DNA from: a virus
Direction: 5' to 3' (one strand)
Length of the DNA: 41,857 nt
Virus record (IMG/VR): IMGVR_UViG_3300027747_001907
Span: 1 to 41,857 of that record
Each line of letters opens with the position of its first letter. The first letter of the stretch is position 1. The translations under genes and the position numbers were made by a program. A model generated the notes under the pieces. It was not told the origin of the DNA. It did not search any database and saw only the letters and a list, made by a program, of their open reading frames with translations. Positions 6,182 to 14,734 of the stretch are shown here, one piece after another.

Positions 6182-9100
6182 ATGGCAAATAAATACTGGG
6201 TTGGTAATTCAACAGCGGGTAACACAACCCCAGCGTCTGCAAACTGGAATGGCACAAACGCTTGGAGAACTACGTCTGGTGGAACCGTAACCGCCACAAC
6301 TCCGGGCACGGGGGATGTTGCAATATTTGACAACAACTCTTTTTTAGGGGCCGCAATCACGGTCACTATTTCTGCCGCAACAACTGTTGGAAGTATTGAT
6401 GCTTCCGGTATTACCAGTGGGGCTAACGGAATAACCCTTGCCGGTTTATCTAATTCTTTGGCTTTAAGCGGCGGTTCAGCAACAGGTTCGTTGCTAAATT
6501 TACCGTCCTCAAGATTTACTTGGTCTCATTCTAGTACTTTAACAATATCTGGTTCAGGGACTGTAACCACAAACGGCGTAACCATAGCGTCCAACGTGTC
6601 CATGACGGCGACAGGGGCACAGCCAACGCTTGCTGGAAACTTCAACGGAACCGGAACTTTTACTTGTAACGGCGGTACGGTTACGTTAGGAACTTATCAA
6701 TGGGTCTGCACAACATTTACATCAACAGGCTCAACAGCAACAGCAATAAGCGCATCTGCTGGTGGCGGCATAACGGTGACTGCAAACTTAGGAACAGTTA
6801 TTAACGTAACCAAAACTGCAGCGCAGCTAACTTTTCCATCCGCAAAACCAATTTTTACACTAACAGCGTCTGGCACTGCCGCAAATCGCGGTATTACGTG
6901 GACGGGATCAACGTGGAACACCACAACATCCACAATGCCGGGGCTTAAACTTACAAATGGCTCAGATACAGTTTCTTTTACCCAAACAGCTTCTTCCGTA
7001 AACACCAACTTAGCTAGTTTTAATACAACTGGTTTTACTGGAACATTCCAGTATTTAACAAACACCCCTAATTATACTTATATTTTTGGGGATTTTATAT
7101 CTCCATCGTGCACCATTTCTTCTTCAGGTGCAGGGTATGGTTTGGCAAGTACTTCTAATAGTAGTTTCCTTGCTAACTGTCCAAGCATCTCTTTTTTCTG
7201 TACAGCCACAGCTGTATACACTCAAGCAGGAGTAATTAATTGTCTTAATCTTGATAGCGGTTCTTTAACAACGCTATCGGGCTCATTTACACTTAACTCA
7301 ACTGGCGCTATATCTGGAGGATTTGGTTATGGTAAAGGTGCATCTACTTCAAACCTAATTTTATCTGGCGATATTTCCGTTGGTACACCCAACAACTATT
7401 ATATTTATTTTACAAATGCAAATACATCAGCACTTACATCTATAACTAAAACAGGAACATCTGACATTTACTATTTTTGGATTAATGGTGGAACTTATGG
7501 AAGTTCTATACCTTTTGTTTTTAATGGGTCAAATGGTTCAGTAGGTTTTCAAAATACCACTATAAATGGGTCAATAACTTTTAACGCGCCATTAGCAAAT
7601 ACTTTATATTTAATTCAAACAACTATAACAAGTAATTTAAATGTAACAGCTAGAAATTTTTATTGTAGCTCAACTGTAAATATACCTAGTACATCCGTTA
7701 TTAATGTAGTAAGCACAGATACAAACACGGGCACTTTTGGTATTGTAAATACAAATGGTACTCCATCACTTACAAATAAATTTAGAGTAAATATAAATAC
7801 AGCAACAAGTGCGGCAGTTGATAATACTTATATTTACTGTGATTTTAGTAGTTTAGCTAATGCACCAGATTGTTATATAAGTGGTGGCGGATATGCCGTA
7901 TTTGACACTTCAAATGGTGACTCATATTATCCAAGCTTCACAACATTAGATACAACGGCATATACAGCGGTATATACAGGGGGTGCGTCTCTTAGTGGTG
8001 CTGCATACATTAAAAATTCATTAGTACAATCTTCTACATACCCAGCGCCATTTGTTGTTTACGCATATGGTTCAGCAACGGGCACATTAGACATAAATTC
8101 AACCGCTATATTCAGTATTAGTGCACCAAATATAAATTCACAAACACTTAATATTAGTTCTTCAACGCTTCAAGTTTCAAGCTCATTTAGTACTAATTAT
8201 TTTGCTGCTGTAAATTTAAATTCTTGTACTATTACATTTCCAAACTTCGGAATTATAAGTTTTCCAACAAGTAATTTTAACGCCGGAACCTCTACATTAC
8301 GTATTCCCGGTAGTTCTATAAATACATACGGACAAAATTTATACAATGTTGTTATTTACGGTAACTCTAGTTCCAGTAGTATTAGTGCGGGATACGTAAA
8401 CAGTATAACAAATAGCATACAGCCCGTTACTGTTAGTTTTGGTAGAGATATTTCTTTTGGTACGTTTGGGCTTAACGGAACCGCAGGAAACCTTGTCACC
8501 GTTACAGGCGCCCTTTCAACACAGCGCACACTAACTAAAAGTACCCCTTGGAACTTAGGTAACAGCACCGATGGTGGAAACAATGCTGGCCTTAATTTTC
8601 TTGGTAGCGGCTCTGGGAATAACGACTATTTAAGCGTAAGCTACATTAACGGTGTATTTTCTCTTCCCATCACTGGCGATACTGCTTCGGGATTTGCGGG
8701 TACGACGACATACTTAAAAGACGTTACTGTTGGGGCGACTTCCGTCTCGGCTTCGGGCTTTGCGGCTACACCTATCTACGCTTTAACAAGCGCCGTCACA
8801 AATGCAAGCGCATCAGGGGTGGCCGCTACCCCCACTTATGCCTACTCAACCTTGCTTGGAAACAACACAGCGAATGGGTTCGTGGGCACTGAAACCTACT
8901 CCAGCTCGGTGCTCGTAAACGCAACTGGGGTTGCCGCATCAGGCTTCGCCTCTACCCCGGCTTACGCACTAACAACTACCCTCGCAAATACAAGTGCATC
9001 TGGCTTTGCGGCCACCCCGGCTTACGCTTTAACAGCCCCCCTTACAAACGTAAGTGCATCTGGCTTTGCATCCACCCCAGCTTACAGCTACTTAACGCTA

Positions 9101-9520
9101 CTTAGTGGCAACGCCGCATCTGGCCTGCTTGGCACTGTTATTTATCTAAAGGACGTTAATGTTGGAGCAACATCTGTAACAGCCTCCGGCTTTGTGTCAA
9201 GCCCTACGTACGCCATTGATAAAGCCGTAACATCAACCACGGGCTCCGGCGCTGTGGCAACCCCTACATATGAAGTAGCGCCAAGTCTTGCGTCTGTGGT
9301 AGGATCAGGAGTAGCGTCTGGAATTGGTTCTTATACCGCGCAGTATTTGCTAGTAGGGGTTTATGCAAACGGACGTTTGGGTGATGTAGTAGCAGTGTAT
9401 TGGAAGCCAATAGACAATGCGCAAAGTGCAAATTGGACCTTAATTGGGTCTGCACAAGCGCCTACATGGACTGTAGTAGACAACGCGCAAGGGGGCGGTT
9501 GGACGCTCATTAACACATAA
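6182..9520 (+). CDS. large beta-rich adhesin-like tail protein
   Basis: This encodes 1112 residues, almost all Ser/Thr/Asn/Gly and beta-strand-like. The N-terminus (NKYWVGNSTAGNT..ASANWNGTNAWRTTSGG) resembles the 'YWVGG.GNWND...W' opening of phage and bacterial beta-helix surface proteins. A long irregular middle (about residues 260-760) looks like a parallel beta-helix. Residues about 830-1050 hold eleven tandem repeats of about 20 residues. The last 45 residues carry Trp-containing units (W-K-P-I-D-N-A-Q, W-T-L-I, W-T-V-V-D-N-A-Q) spaced about 11 apart. Codon and base composition change sharply in the middle. It is likely a receptor-binding or spike protein, though the exact structure is unknown. 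Confidence 0.7.
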   Translation: MANKYWVGNSTAGNTTPASANWNGTNAWRTTSGGTVTATTPGTGDVAIFDNNSFLGAAITVTISAATTVGSIDASGITSGANGITLAGLSNSLALSGGSATGSLLNLPSSRFTWSHSSTLTISGSGTVTTNGVTIASNVSMTATGAQPTLAGNFNGTGTFTCNGGTVTLGTYQWVCTTFTSTGSTATAISASAGGGITVTANLGTVINVTKTAAQLTFPSAKPIFTLTASGTAANRGITWTGSTWNTTTSTMPGLKLTNGSDTVSFTQTASSVNTNLASFNTTGFTGTFQYLTNTPNYTYIFGDFISPSCTISSSGAGYGLASTSNSSFLANCPSISFFCTATAVYTQAGVINCLNLDSGSLTTLSGSFTLNSTGAISGGFGYGKGASTSNLILSGDISVGTPNNYYIYFTNANTSALTSITKTGTSDIYYFWINGGTYGSSIPFVFNGSNGSVGFQNTTINGSITFNAPLANTLYLIQTTITSNLNVTARNFYCSSTVNIPSTSVINVVSTDTNTGTFGIVNTNGTPSLTNKFRVNINTATSAAVDNTYIYCDFSSLANAPDCYISGGGYAVFDTSNGDSYYPSFTTLDTTAYTAVYTGGASLSGAAYIKNSLVQSSTYPAPFVVYAYGSATGTLDINSTAIFSISAPNINSQTLNISSSTLQVSSSFSTNYFAAVNLNSCTITFPNFGIISFPTSNFNAGTSTLRIPGSSINTYGQNLYNVVIYGNSSSSSISAGYVNSITNSIQPVTVSFGRDISFGTFGLNGTAGNLVTVTGALSTQRTLTKSTPWNLGNSTDGGNNAGLNFLGSGSGNNDYLSVSYINGVFSLPITGDTASGFAGTTTYLKDVTVGATSVSASGFAATPIYALTSAVTNASASGVAATPTYAYSTLLGNNTANGFVGTETYSSSVLVNATGVAASGFASTPAYALTTTLANTSASGFAATPAYALTAPLTNVSASGFASTPAYSYLTLLSGNAASGLLGTVIYLKDVNVGATSVTASGFVSSPTYAIDKAVTSTTGSGAVATPTYEVAPSLASVVGSGVASGIGSYTAQYLLVGVYANGRLGDVVAVYWKPIDNAQSANWTLIGSAQAPTWTVVDNAQGGGWTLINT
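8671..9330 (+). repeat. eleven tandem repeats of about 60 bp inside the adhesin gene
   Basis: Each unit encodes a version of A-S-G-F-A-[AS]-T-P-x-Y followed by about ten variable residues. Neighbouring units near 8935-9085 are nearly identical at DNA level (repeated GCATCTGGCTTTGC), while outer units have drifted (ASGLLGTVIY, GSGAVATPTY). The array is in frame throughout. Repeats of this kind can expand or contract by recombination and probably form a stalk. Confidence 0.85.
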
Positions 9521-9529
9521 GGACATAGT

Positions 9530-11014
9530 ATGACCACAGCAGCAACATCACTCTTGGGTCTGGCCCTACCGGTTACCGGCGAGCTTTCTGGCACTTGGGG
9601 CGACACGGTAAACAACTCCATCACATCGCTGCTGGACTCTGCTGTTGCAGGAACCACCACGCTCAGCACCGATGCGGACGTTACCCTGACAACCACCACC
9701 CTCTCAGCCAATCAAGCGCGTGAAGCCATCATCCTCTGGACTGCAGCAGGCACAGTAACTCGCACTATCACGGCTCCGGCCCAGTCCAAGACCTACGTAG
9801 TTATCAACAAATCTAGCACCCAGAGCATCAAGCTTGTTGGTGTGGGGCCAACTACAGGCGTTACCTTGGTGGCTGGCGAGTTTGCGGTTGTTGCATGGAA
9901 CGGCACCGACTTTGTAAAAATTGCCAACACATCCGGCGCGGGGGTATTTACTAGTCTAAGCGCAAGCGGGACGGTATCTGGGGCAGGGTTTAGCACCTAC
10001 TTGGCCAGCCCACCTGCTATTGGTGGTACAGCGGCAGCGGCTGGCGCGTTCACCACACTCAGCGCATCTAGCACCACCACCTTGTCTGGCGGTACAGCCA
10101 ACGGAGTCGCTTATCTCAATGGCTCCAAGGTGGTGACAACTGGTGGTGCGCTGGTGTTTGACGGTACAAATTTGGGTGTTGGTGTTACTCCTAGTGCTTG
10201 GTACACAACAAGCAAAGCAATAGAGCTTGGAAATTATGCAGCCATATCCGGCTCTGCGACAACAGGCTACGCCAATATTTCTAATAATGCCTATCAAAGT
10301 TCCGGAAGTAATTGGGCTTACAAAATAACTGACAAAGCTGCGTTGTATTCTCAAACAAACGGCGCTCATGCTTGGTATTACGCCGCAAGTGGTACGGCGG
10401 GTAATTCAATAACTTGGACTCAAGCAATGACGCTTGATACAAGTGGCAATTTGTTGGTGGGGACTACAACTGCTGGAGCAGGCGTTGGATTTACTACAAA
10501 AGTTGCAGTTGATGCTGGTTCTGGATATGGCCCCTTGTTTAGGGGAGGTGCATCTGGAGCTGCTTACGAATGTATGGATTGCTGGAATATTGCAACTACA
10601 GGCAATAACGTGTTTATGAATTTTTACACGGAAACAAGTCCAGCAGGCAGGGGGTCAATTACATATAGCCGCGCGGGTGGATTGGTTGCTTACAACACCA
10701 CATCAGACTATCGTTCAAAAACTGTAAATGGCCCTGTTCAAAATGCGTTATCAAAACTGGCTGCTTTAAAGCCAAGCACGGGCCGCATGAATGGCGCTGA
10801 AGCAGACATTGATTTTTTTGTCGCGCATGAACTTCAAGAAGTTGTGCCATCTGCTGTAACAGGAGAAAAAGATGCGGTTAATGAGGATGGTAAACCTAAT
10901 TATCAAATGGTTGATAAATCGGCTTTAATTCCATTGTTAACCGCAGCCATCCAAGAACAACAAGCACTGATTGAGTCTTTGACCACACGCCTTGCGGCGC
11001 TGGAAGCAAAATAA
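9530..11014 (+). CDS. tail fibre with C-terminal S74 self-cleaving chaperone
   Basis: This encodes 494 residues. Residues 1-135 form a common virion-attachment module (GLALPVTGELSGTWGDTVNNSI...VAWNGTDFVKI). The middle has strand-turn repeats (LSASGTVSG..., TTLSASSTTTL). The end is an S74 intramolecular chaperone: S392-D-Y-R-S-K397 gives the Ser/Lys dyad with the same five-residue spacing as in endo-N-acyl-neuraminidase tailspikes. It is followed by PVQNALSKLAALKPSTG and a coiled-coil end (LTAAIQEQQALIESLTTRLAALEAK). In this family the domain helps the fibre trimerise and then cuts itself off before the Ser. I would expect cleavage at residue 391/392. Confidence 0.85.
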   Translation: MTTAATSLLGLALPVTGELSGTWGDTVNNSITSLLDSAVAGTTTLSTDADVTLTTTTLSANQAREAIILWTAAGTVTRTITAPAQSKTYVVINKSSTQSIKLVGVGPTTGVTLVAGEFAVVAWNGTDFVKIANTSGAGVFTSLSASGTVSGAGFSTYLASPPAIGGTAAAAGAFTTLSASSTTTLSGGTANGVAYLNGSKVVTTGGALVFDGTNLGVGVTPSAWYTTSKAIELGNYAAISGSATTGYANISNNAYQSSGSNWAYKITDKAALYSQTNGAHAWYYAASGTAGNSITWTQAMTLDTSGNLLVGTTTAGAGVGFTTKVAVDAGSGYGPLFRGGASGAAYECMDCWNIATTGNNVFMNFYTETSPAGRGSITYSRAGGLVAYNTTSDYRSKTVNGPVQNALSKLAALKPSTGRMNGAEADIDFFVAHELQEVVPSAVTGEKDAVNEDGKPNYQMVDKSALIPLLTAAIQEQQALIESLTTRLAALEAK

Positions 11015-11015
11015 A

Positions 11016-11486
11016 ATGCTTGACCCAATTACCCTTATTGCAACTGCGCGGGCGACCATTGCTGGCGTGAAGCAGGCTATTGCTCTGGGTAAAGACGCGT
11101 CCGATCTATGGCATCAGTTCTTTGATGTTAAGGACGCGGTGATGAAGGAGAAGGCAAAGCCTTCAAAGAACCCGTTTCAGTCGGCCAACTCTCAGGCGCT
11201 GCAGTTTATCCAGTTGGCGGAAGAGATGCAGCAAGTGGAGGAGCAGATCAAAATGTCCTTCATGCGCCGTGGCAAAACAAACTTGTGGATGGACTTCCTA
11301 CGTGAAAGGAACCGCATCGTGGCTGAAAACAAAGCAAACGAGCTTGAGGCTGAAAAGGCCAAGGCCAAGAAGAAAAAAGATATTGAAGAAGCGCTTGAGC
11401 TGCTGTTCTACATAGTTGCCGGGGTCGCCCTAATTGCACTTGTAGCGTGGGGCACTACAGAGTATGTTGACTTTATGAGGAAATAA
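11016..11486 (+). CDS. membrane-anchored coiled-coil protein of the lysis region
   Basis: This encodes 156 residues from ATG 11016; an in-frame TTG at 10992 lies inside the fibre gene and is unlikely. The N-terminus (LDPITLIATARATIAGVKQAIALGKD) and the long charged helical middle (residues 60-125, Glu/Lys/Gln-rich) resemble a protein found next to holins in aquatic phages. One clear TM segment lies near the C-terminus (LLFYIVAGVALIALVAWG). It could act as an inner-membrane spanin partner or as a virion protein. No lipobox or outer-membrane spanin is seen. It starts one base after the fibre stop. Confidence 0.65.
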   Translation: MLDPITLIATARATIAGVKQAIALGKDASDLWHQFFDVKDAVMKEKAKPSKNPFQSANSQALQFIQLAEEMQQVEEQIKMSFMRRGKTNLWMDFLRERNRIVAENKANELEAEKAKAKKKKDIEEALELLFYIVAGVALIALVAWGTTEYVDFMRK

Positions 11487-11487
11487 A

Positions 11488-11892
11488 ATGCTACTTGACT
11501 CTATCCTTGGGATTGGTAACAAGCTGATTGACAAGCTGATCCCTGACCCAGAAGCTAAGGCTAAGGCCCAATTGGAATTGGCGACCCTTGCCCAAAACGG
11601 TGAACTGGCCAAAATGGCTAACGAGACCGACATCTACAAAACGGAGCAAAACAATGTTACAGACCGTTGGAAATCTGATGATGCAGCTGATAGCTGGCTT
11701 GCTCGCAACATTCGCCCTCTTAGTCTTGTCGCTATTTTTATTGGGTATTTTCTGTTTGCGCTTATGTCAGCTTTTGGTTATAACGCCAATGAAGGATATG
11801 TTAACCTTTTGGGTCAATGGGGTATGCTCATTATGTCTGCTTACTTCGGTGGCAAAACGCTCGAAAACATCATCGCAATGAAGACAAAATGA
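11488..11892 (+). CDS. holin of the GTA/3TM holin type
   Basis: This encodes 134 residues. The N-terminal amphipathic part is followed by D-S-W-L-A-R-N-I-R-P-L, then two strong hydrophobic segments at about 77-96 and 105-121. This is the layout of the 'holin of 3TMs' family first described in gene-transfer-agent release. Its job would be to permeabilise the inner membrane at the time of lysis. It starts one base after the preceding gene, and its stop overlaps the endolysin start (ATGA), which supports a lysis cassette. Confidence 0.8.
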   Translation: MLLDSILGIGNKLIDKLIPDPEAKAKAQLELATLAQNGELAKMANETDIYKTEQNNVTDRWKSDDAADSWLARNIRPLSLVAIFIGYFLFALMSAFGYNANEGYVNLLGQWGMLIMSAYFGGKTLENIIAMKTK

Positions 11893-12320
11893 CTAACCTA
11901 ACCGAACACTTCACCCTTGAAGAGCTGACCCACACCGACCACCGTGAGTTTGACAACACACCCAATGAAGATGAGCGAGCAAATCTGGTGCGACTGGCTG
12001 GCTTGTTGGAGTTGGTCAAGGTGGCGCTTGGAGGTAAACCCATCATGGTCAACTCCGCCTTCCGATCTAAGCAGGTCAACGATGCAGTCGGTAGTAAAGA
12101 TACGTCCCAACATCGCTTGGGCTGCGCTGCGGACATCCGTGTTCCCGGAATGACCCCGGATCAAGTGGTACGCGCCATCATTTCTGCCAAGTTGCCGTTT
12201 GACCAAATCATCAGGGAATTCGACGCTTGGACGCACATCAGCGTTCCCAACTTGCCAAGTTCTGCGCCAAGGAACCAAGCCCTCATCATCGACAAAGCGG
12301 GCACTCGACCATTCGCCTGA
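11889..12320 (+). CDS. peptidase M15-family endolysin
   Basis: This encodes 143 residues from ATG 11889, which overlaps the holin stop. I rejected earlier in-frame starts inside the holin gene. The zinc site of M15 peptidases is visible: S73-Q-H75-R-L-G-C-A-A-D82 and W115-T-H116, with SAFRS at 56-60 shaping the pocket. Acidic residues E110 and D112 precede the last His. The enzyme would cut peptide cross-links of peptidoglycan (D-Ala or L-Ala-D-Glu bonds) once the holin opens the membrane. The size is normal for a single-domain phage M15 enzyme. It has no signal peptide. Confidence 0.88.
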   Translation: MTNLTEHFTLEELTHTDHREFDNTPNEDERANLVRLAGLLELVKVALGGKPIMVNSAFRSKQVNDAVGSKDTSQHRLGCAADIRVPGMTPDQVVRAIISAKLPFDQIIREFDAWTHISVPNLPSSAPRNQALIIDKAGTRPFA

Positions 12321-12338
12321 TCCGTGGGAGAATAAGCC

Positions 12339-14432
12339 ATGCCTTTGCAAAAGATCACCCTTAAACCCGGAGTCAACCGTGAGAACACGCGTTACACCAA
12401 CGAGGGTGGCTACTATGAATCGAACCTAGTTCGGTTTCGTCAAGGCACGCCCGAAAAAATTGGCGGTTGGGCGCAGATTTCCGCAGCTACTTTTTTAGGT
12501 GTTTGCCGAGCCTTGTGGAATTGGGTGACTTTAGGCGGTCAGAACTTAATGGGGGTAGGTACAAATTCAAAGTACTACATTGAGAATGGCGGCGCATACT
12601 ATGACATTACGCCGGTACGTGCTGAAGTAACGCTTACTAACCCGTTTACCCCCAACGGCACAACTACGATTCTTGTTACAGATTCTTCTGGCGGGTTTAT
12701 CAACAATGACTACGTTACCTATACAGGTGGCACTGCTGTTGGTGGGCAGACCATAACCGGCGAATATAAGATAACGTATATAAACTCAACAACGTACAAC
12801 ATCACTATTTCTGCTGCAGCCACCGCTGGCGCTGCTGCGGGTGGCACTGTCTATGCCGTATATCAAGCGAACACAGGCCCATCATACGCAGTGCCACTAG
12901 TAGGCTGGGGCGCTGGCACTTGGGGTACTGGTACTTGGGGCAATGGTACTACTTCAAATGACGCACTGCGTATTTGGAACGCAAACAACTTTGGTCAAGA
13001 TTTATTGTATGGCCCCCGTGGAGGCCCGCTATACTACTGGAATGCCGGTATCGGTATTACGCCCTCTACAGTAACTATAACTATTGCAAGCCCCGCAGTA
13101 GTAACTTCAGTTTTAAATTTAGCAGACAAGACCGCTATTCAGTTTCAAACTACTGGCGCTCTTCCTACGGGTCTTACCGTAGGCACGACATACTACACGC
13201 GCTACGTGTCGTCAACCACATTTAACTTATCTGCTACACCTACTGGCGCTTTAATTAACACCTCTGGAACTCAATCAGGGGTAACCAGCATATCGCCCAG
13301 AGGGATACCGTTAACGGCTCTCAACGGTGCGTCCAGCGTGCCGCTGTCGCAAACTTACTTCCTTATTTCAGACGCAAGCCGGTTTGTTATTTTGTTTGGC
13401 ACCAATGACTATGGGAGCACCACGTTTGACCCAATGGTTGTGCGATGGTCTGACCAAGAGAGTTATTTGGAGTGGGCACCATCGGTTACCAACCAAGCAG
13501 GTAGCGTGCGACTGTCGCACGGCTCAAAGATTGTCACTGCACTGCAGAGCCGCCAAGAGATCGTGATCTGGACTGACTCGACGTTTTATTCACTGCAGTA
13601 TTTGGGGCCTCCGTATGTGTGGGGCAGTCAGCTACTCGCTGACAACGTGTCTATTGCTGGCCCCAATGCAATGGCGATAGCTTCCGGCGCGGTGTACTGG
13701 ATGGGCGTAGACAAGTTTTACAAGTATGACGGGCGTGTACAAACTCTACGTTGTGATCTGCGTCAGTTTATCTATGATGACATCAACTCCACCCAGTTTG
13801 ACCAAGTGTATTCAAGCACCAATGAAGGCTTCAATGAAGTCTGGTGGTTCTACTGTACCAAAAACTCTTACGTGATCGACCGGTACGTTGTCTACAACTA
13901 CGTAGAAGATGCTTGGTACTATGGGTCGTTGGGGCGTACAGCATGGATAGACTCTGGCCTACGTAATTACCCTGTAGCTGCCACCTACTCCAACAACCTT
14001 GTAAACCATGAATATGGGGTTGACGACAACACCAGCGGCACGCCGGTAGCCATGAACTCTTCTATCACCACATCGCAGTTTGATATCGGTGATGGGCACA
14101 ACTTTGCTTTTGTGTGGCGGATGCTGCCCGACTTGACCTTCCGTGGGTCTACTGATGGAACTATGCCTAGTCTGACAATGCAACTTCAACCGCTGCAGAA
14201 CTCTGGCTCTGGGTACAACAATCCTATCTCTGTCGGTGGAACCAGCACAGACGGAACACAAACGGTAACTGCTACGCAGACATACCCAATTGACTTGGAT
14301 ACATTTACTGGCCAGCTCAATATCCGTGTGCGCGGTCGTCAAATGTCGATGCGAATTGCCTGCAACACACTGGGTACTCAATGGCAGTTAGGTGCACCAA
14401 GAATCGATTTACGTCCTGACGGAAGGCGTTAA
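12339..14432 (+). CDS. tail nozzle / hub protein (P22 gp10 or T7 gp12 type)
   Basis: This encodes 697 residues. The N-terminus (LQKITLKPGVNRENTRYTNEGGYYESNLVRFRQGTPEKIGGW) is the hallmark of a podovirus tail protein that follows the adaptor in the tail tube. A beta-sandwich insert (about 105-190) carries the same 'VTDSSGGFINNDYVTYTGG' type of strand pattern found in the first virion gene. Later blocks (WSDQESYLEWAPS, GSVRLSHGSKI, YYGSLGRTAWID, and a basic beta-rich end) fit a propeller-type tail nozzle. The RBS is GGGAG at 12325-12329. The family assignment is by pattern memory, so the exact counterpart is uncertain. Confidence 0.65.
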   Translation: MPLQKITLKPGVNRENTRYTNEGGYYESNLVRFRQGTPEKIGGWAQISAATFLGVCRALWNWVTLGGQNLMGVGTNSKYYIENGGAYYDITPVRAEVTLTNPFTPNGTTTILVTDSSGGFINNDYVTYTGGTAVGGQTITGEYKITYINSTTYNITISAAATAGAAAGGTVYAVYQANTGPSYAVPLVGWGAGTWGTGTWGNGTTSNDALRIWNANNFGQDLLYGPRGGPLYYWNAGIGITPSTVTITIASPAVVTSVLNLADKTAIQFQTTGALPTGLTVGTTYYTRYVSSTTFNLSATPTGALINTSGTQSGVTSISPRGIPLTALNGASSVPLSQTYFLISDASRFVILFGTNDYGSTTFDPMVVRWSDQESYLEWAPSVTNQAGSVRLSHGSKIVTALQSRQEIVIWTDSTFYSLQYLGPPYVWGSQLLADNVSIAGPNAMAIASGAVYWMGVDKFYKYDGRVQTLRCDLRQFIYDDINSTQFDQVYSSTNEGFNEVWWFYCTKNSYVIDRYVVYNYVEDAWYYGSLGRTAWIDSGLRNYPVAATYSNNLVNHEYGVDDNTSGTPVAMNSSITTSQFDIGDGHNFAFVWRMLPDLTFRGSTDGTMPSLTMQLQPLQNSGSGYNNPISVGGTSTDGTQTVTATQTYPIDLDTFTGQLNIRVRGRQMSMRIACNTLGTQWQLGAPRIDLRPDGRR

Positions 14433-14434
14433 AA

Positions 14435-14734
14435 ATGGCACAAAAAAATGTAGTGGCTCCTCGGCTACCAAACCCAACGCCCGAGTACGACTTTGGCATG
14501 ATGAACCAGCTTTTGAGCGTGTTGCGTCTATACTTCAATCAGTTGGATAATGCAGGGCCGATTGCCGCATCGTCGCAGTTTAATGGTGCAGACGTTGTTG
14601 CAGGACTAAGTTTTCCACCGAATGCGGGAGCAACCACGCCGAGTCTCCCCACTCAAGCGAATCTTGCTAATCTACGCGTTGGGGACATTTACTACGATAC
14701 CTCGGCAAGCAACGTACTGAAAGTAAAAACATGA
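14435..14734 (+). CDS. 99-residue conserved tail-region protein
   Basis: A small protein with a helical N-terminus (PEYDFGMMNQLLSVLRLYFNQLD) and a C-terminal block (ANLANLRVGDIYYDTSASNVLKVKT). The end pattern 'LRVGDVYYDTS...LKVK' recurs in phage proteins lying between tail and internal-protein genes. The function is unknown, and a small fibre-attachment or tail-tip subunit is plausible. It starts two bases after the nozzle gene and overlaps the next gene by ATGA. Confidence 0.65.
   Translation: MAQKNVVAPRLPNPTPEYDFGMMNQLLSVLRLYFNQLDNAGPIAASSQFNGADVVAGLSFPPNAGATTPSLPTQANLANLRVGDIYYDTSASNVLKVKT

Noticed and set aside
8671-9330. Repeat array as a CRISPR
   Set aside because: The repeats are contiguous protein-coding units without unique spacers and stay in frame inside one gene.
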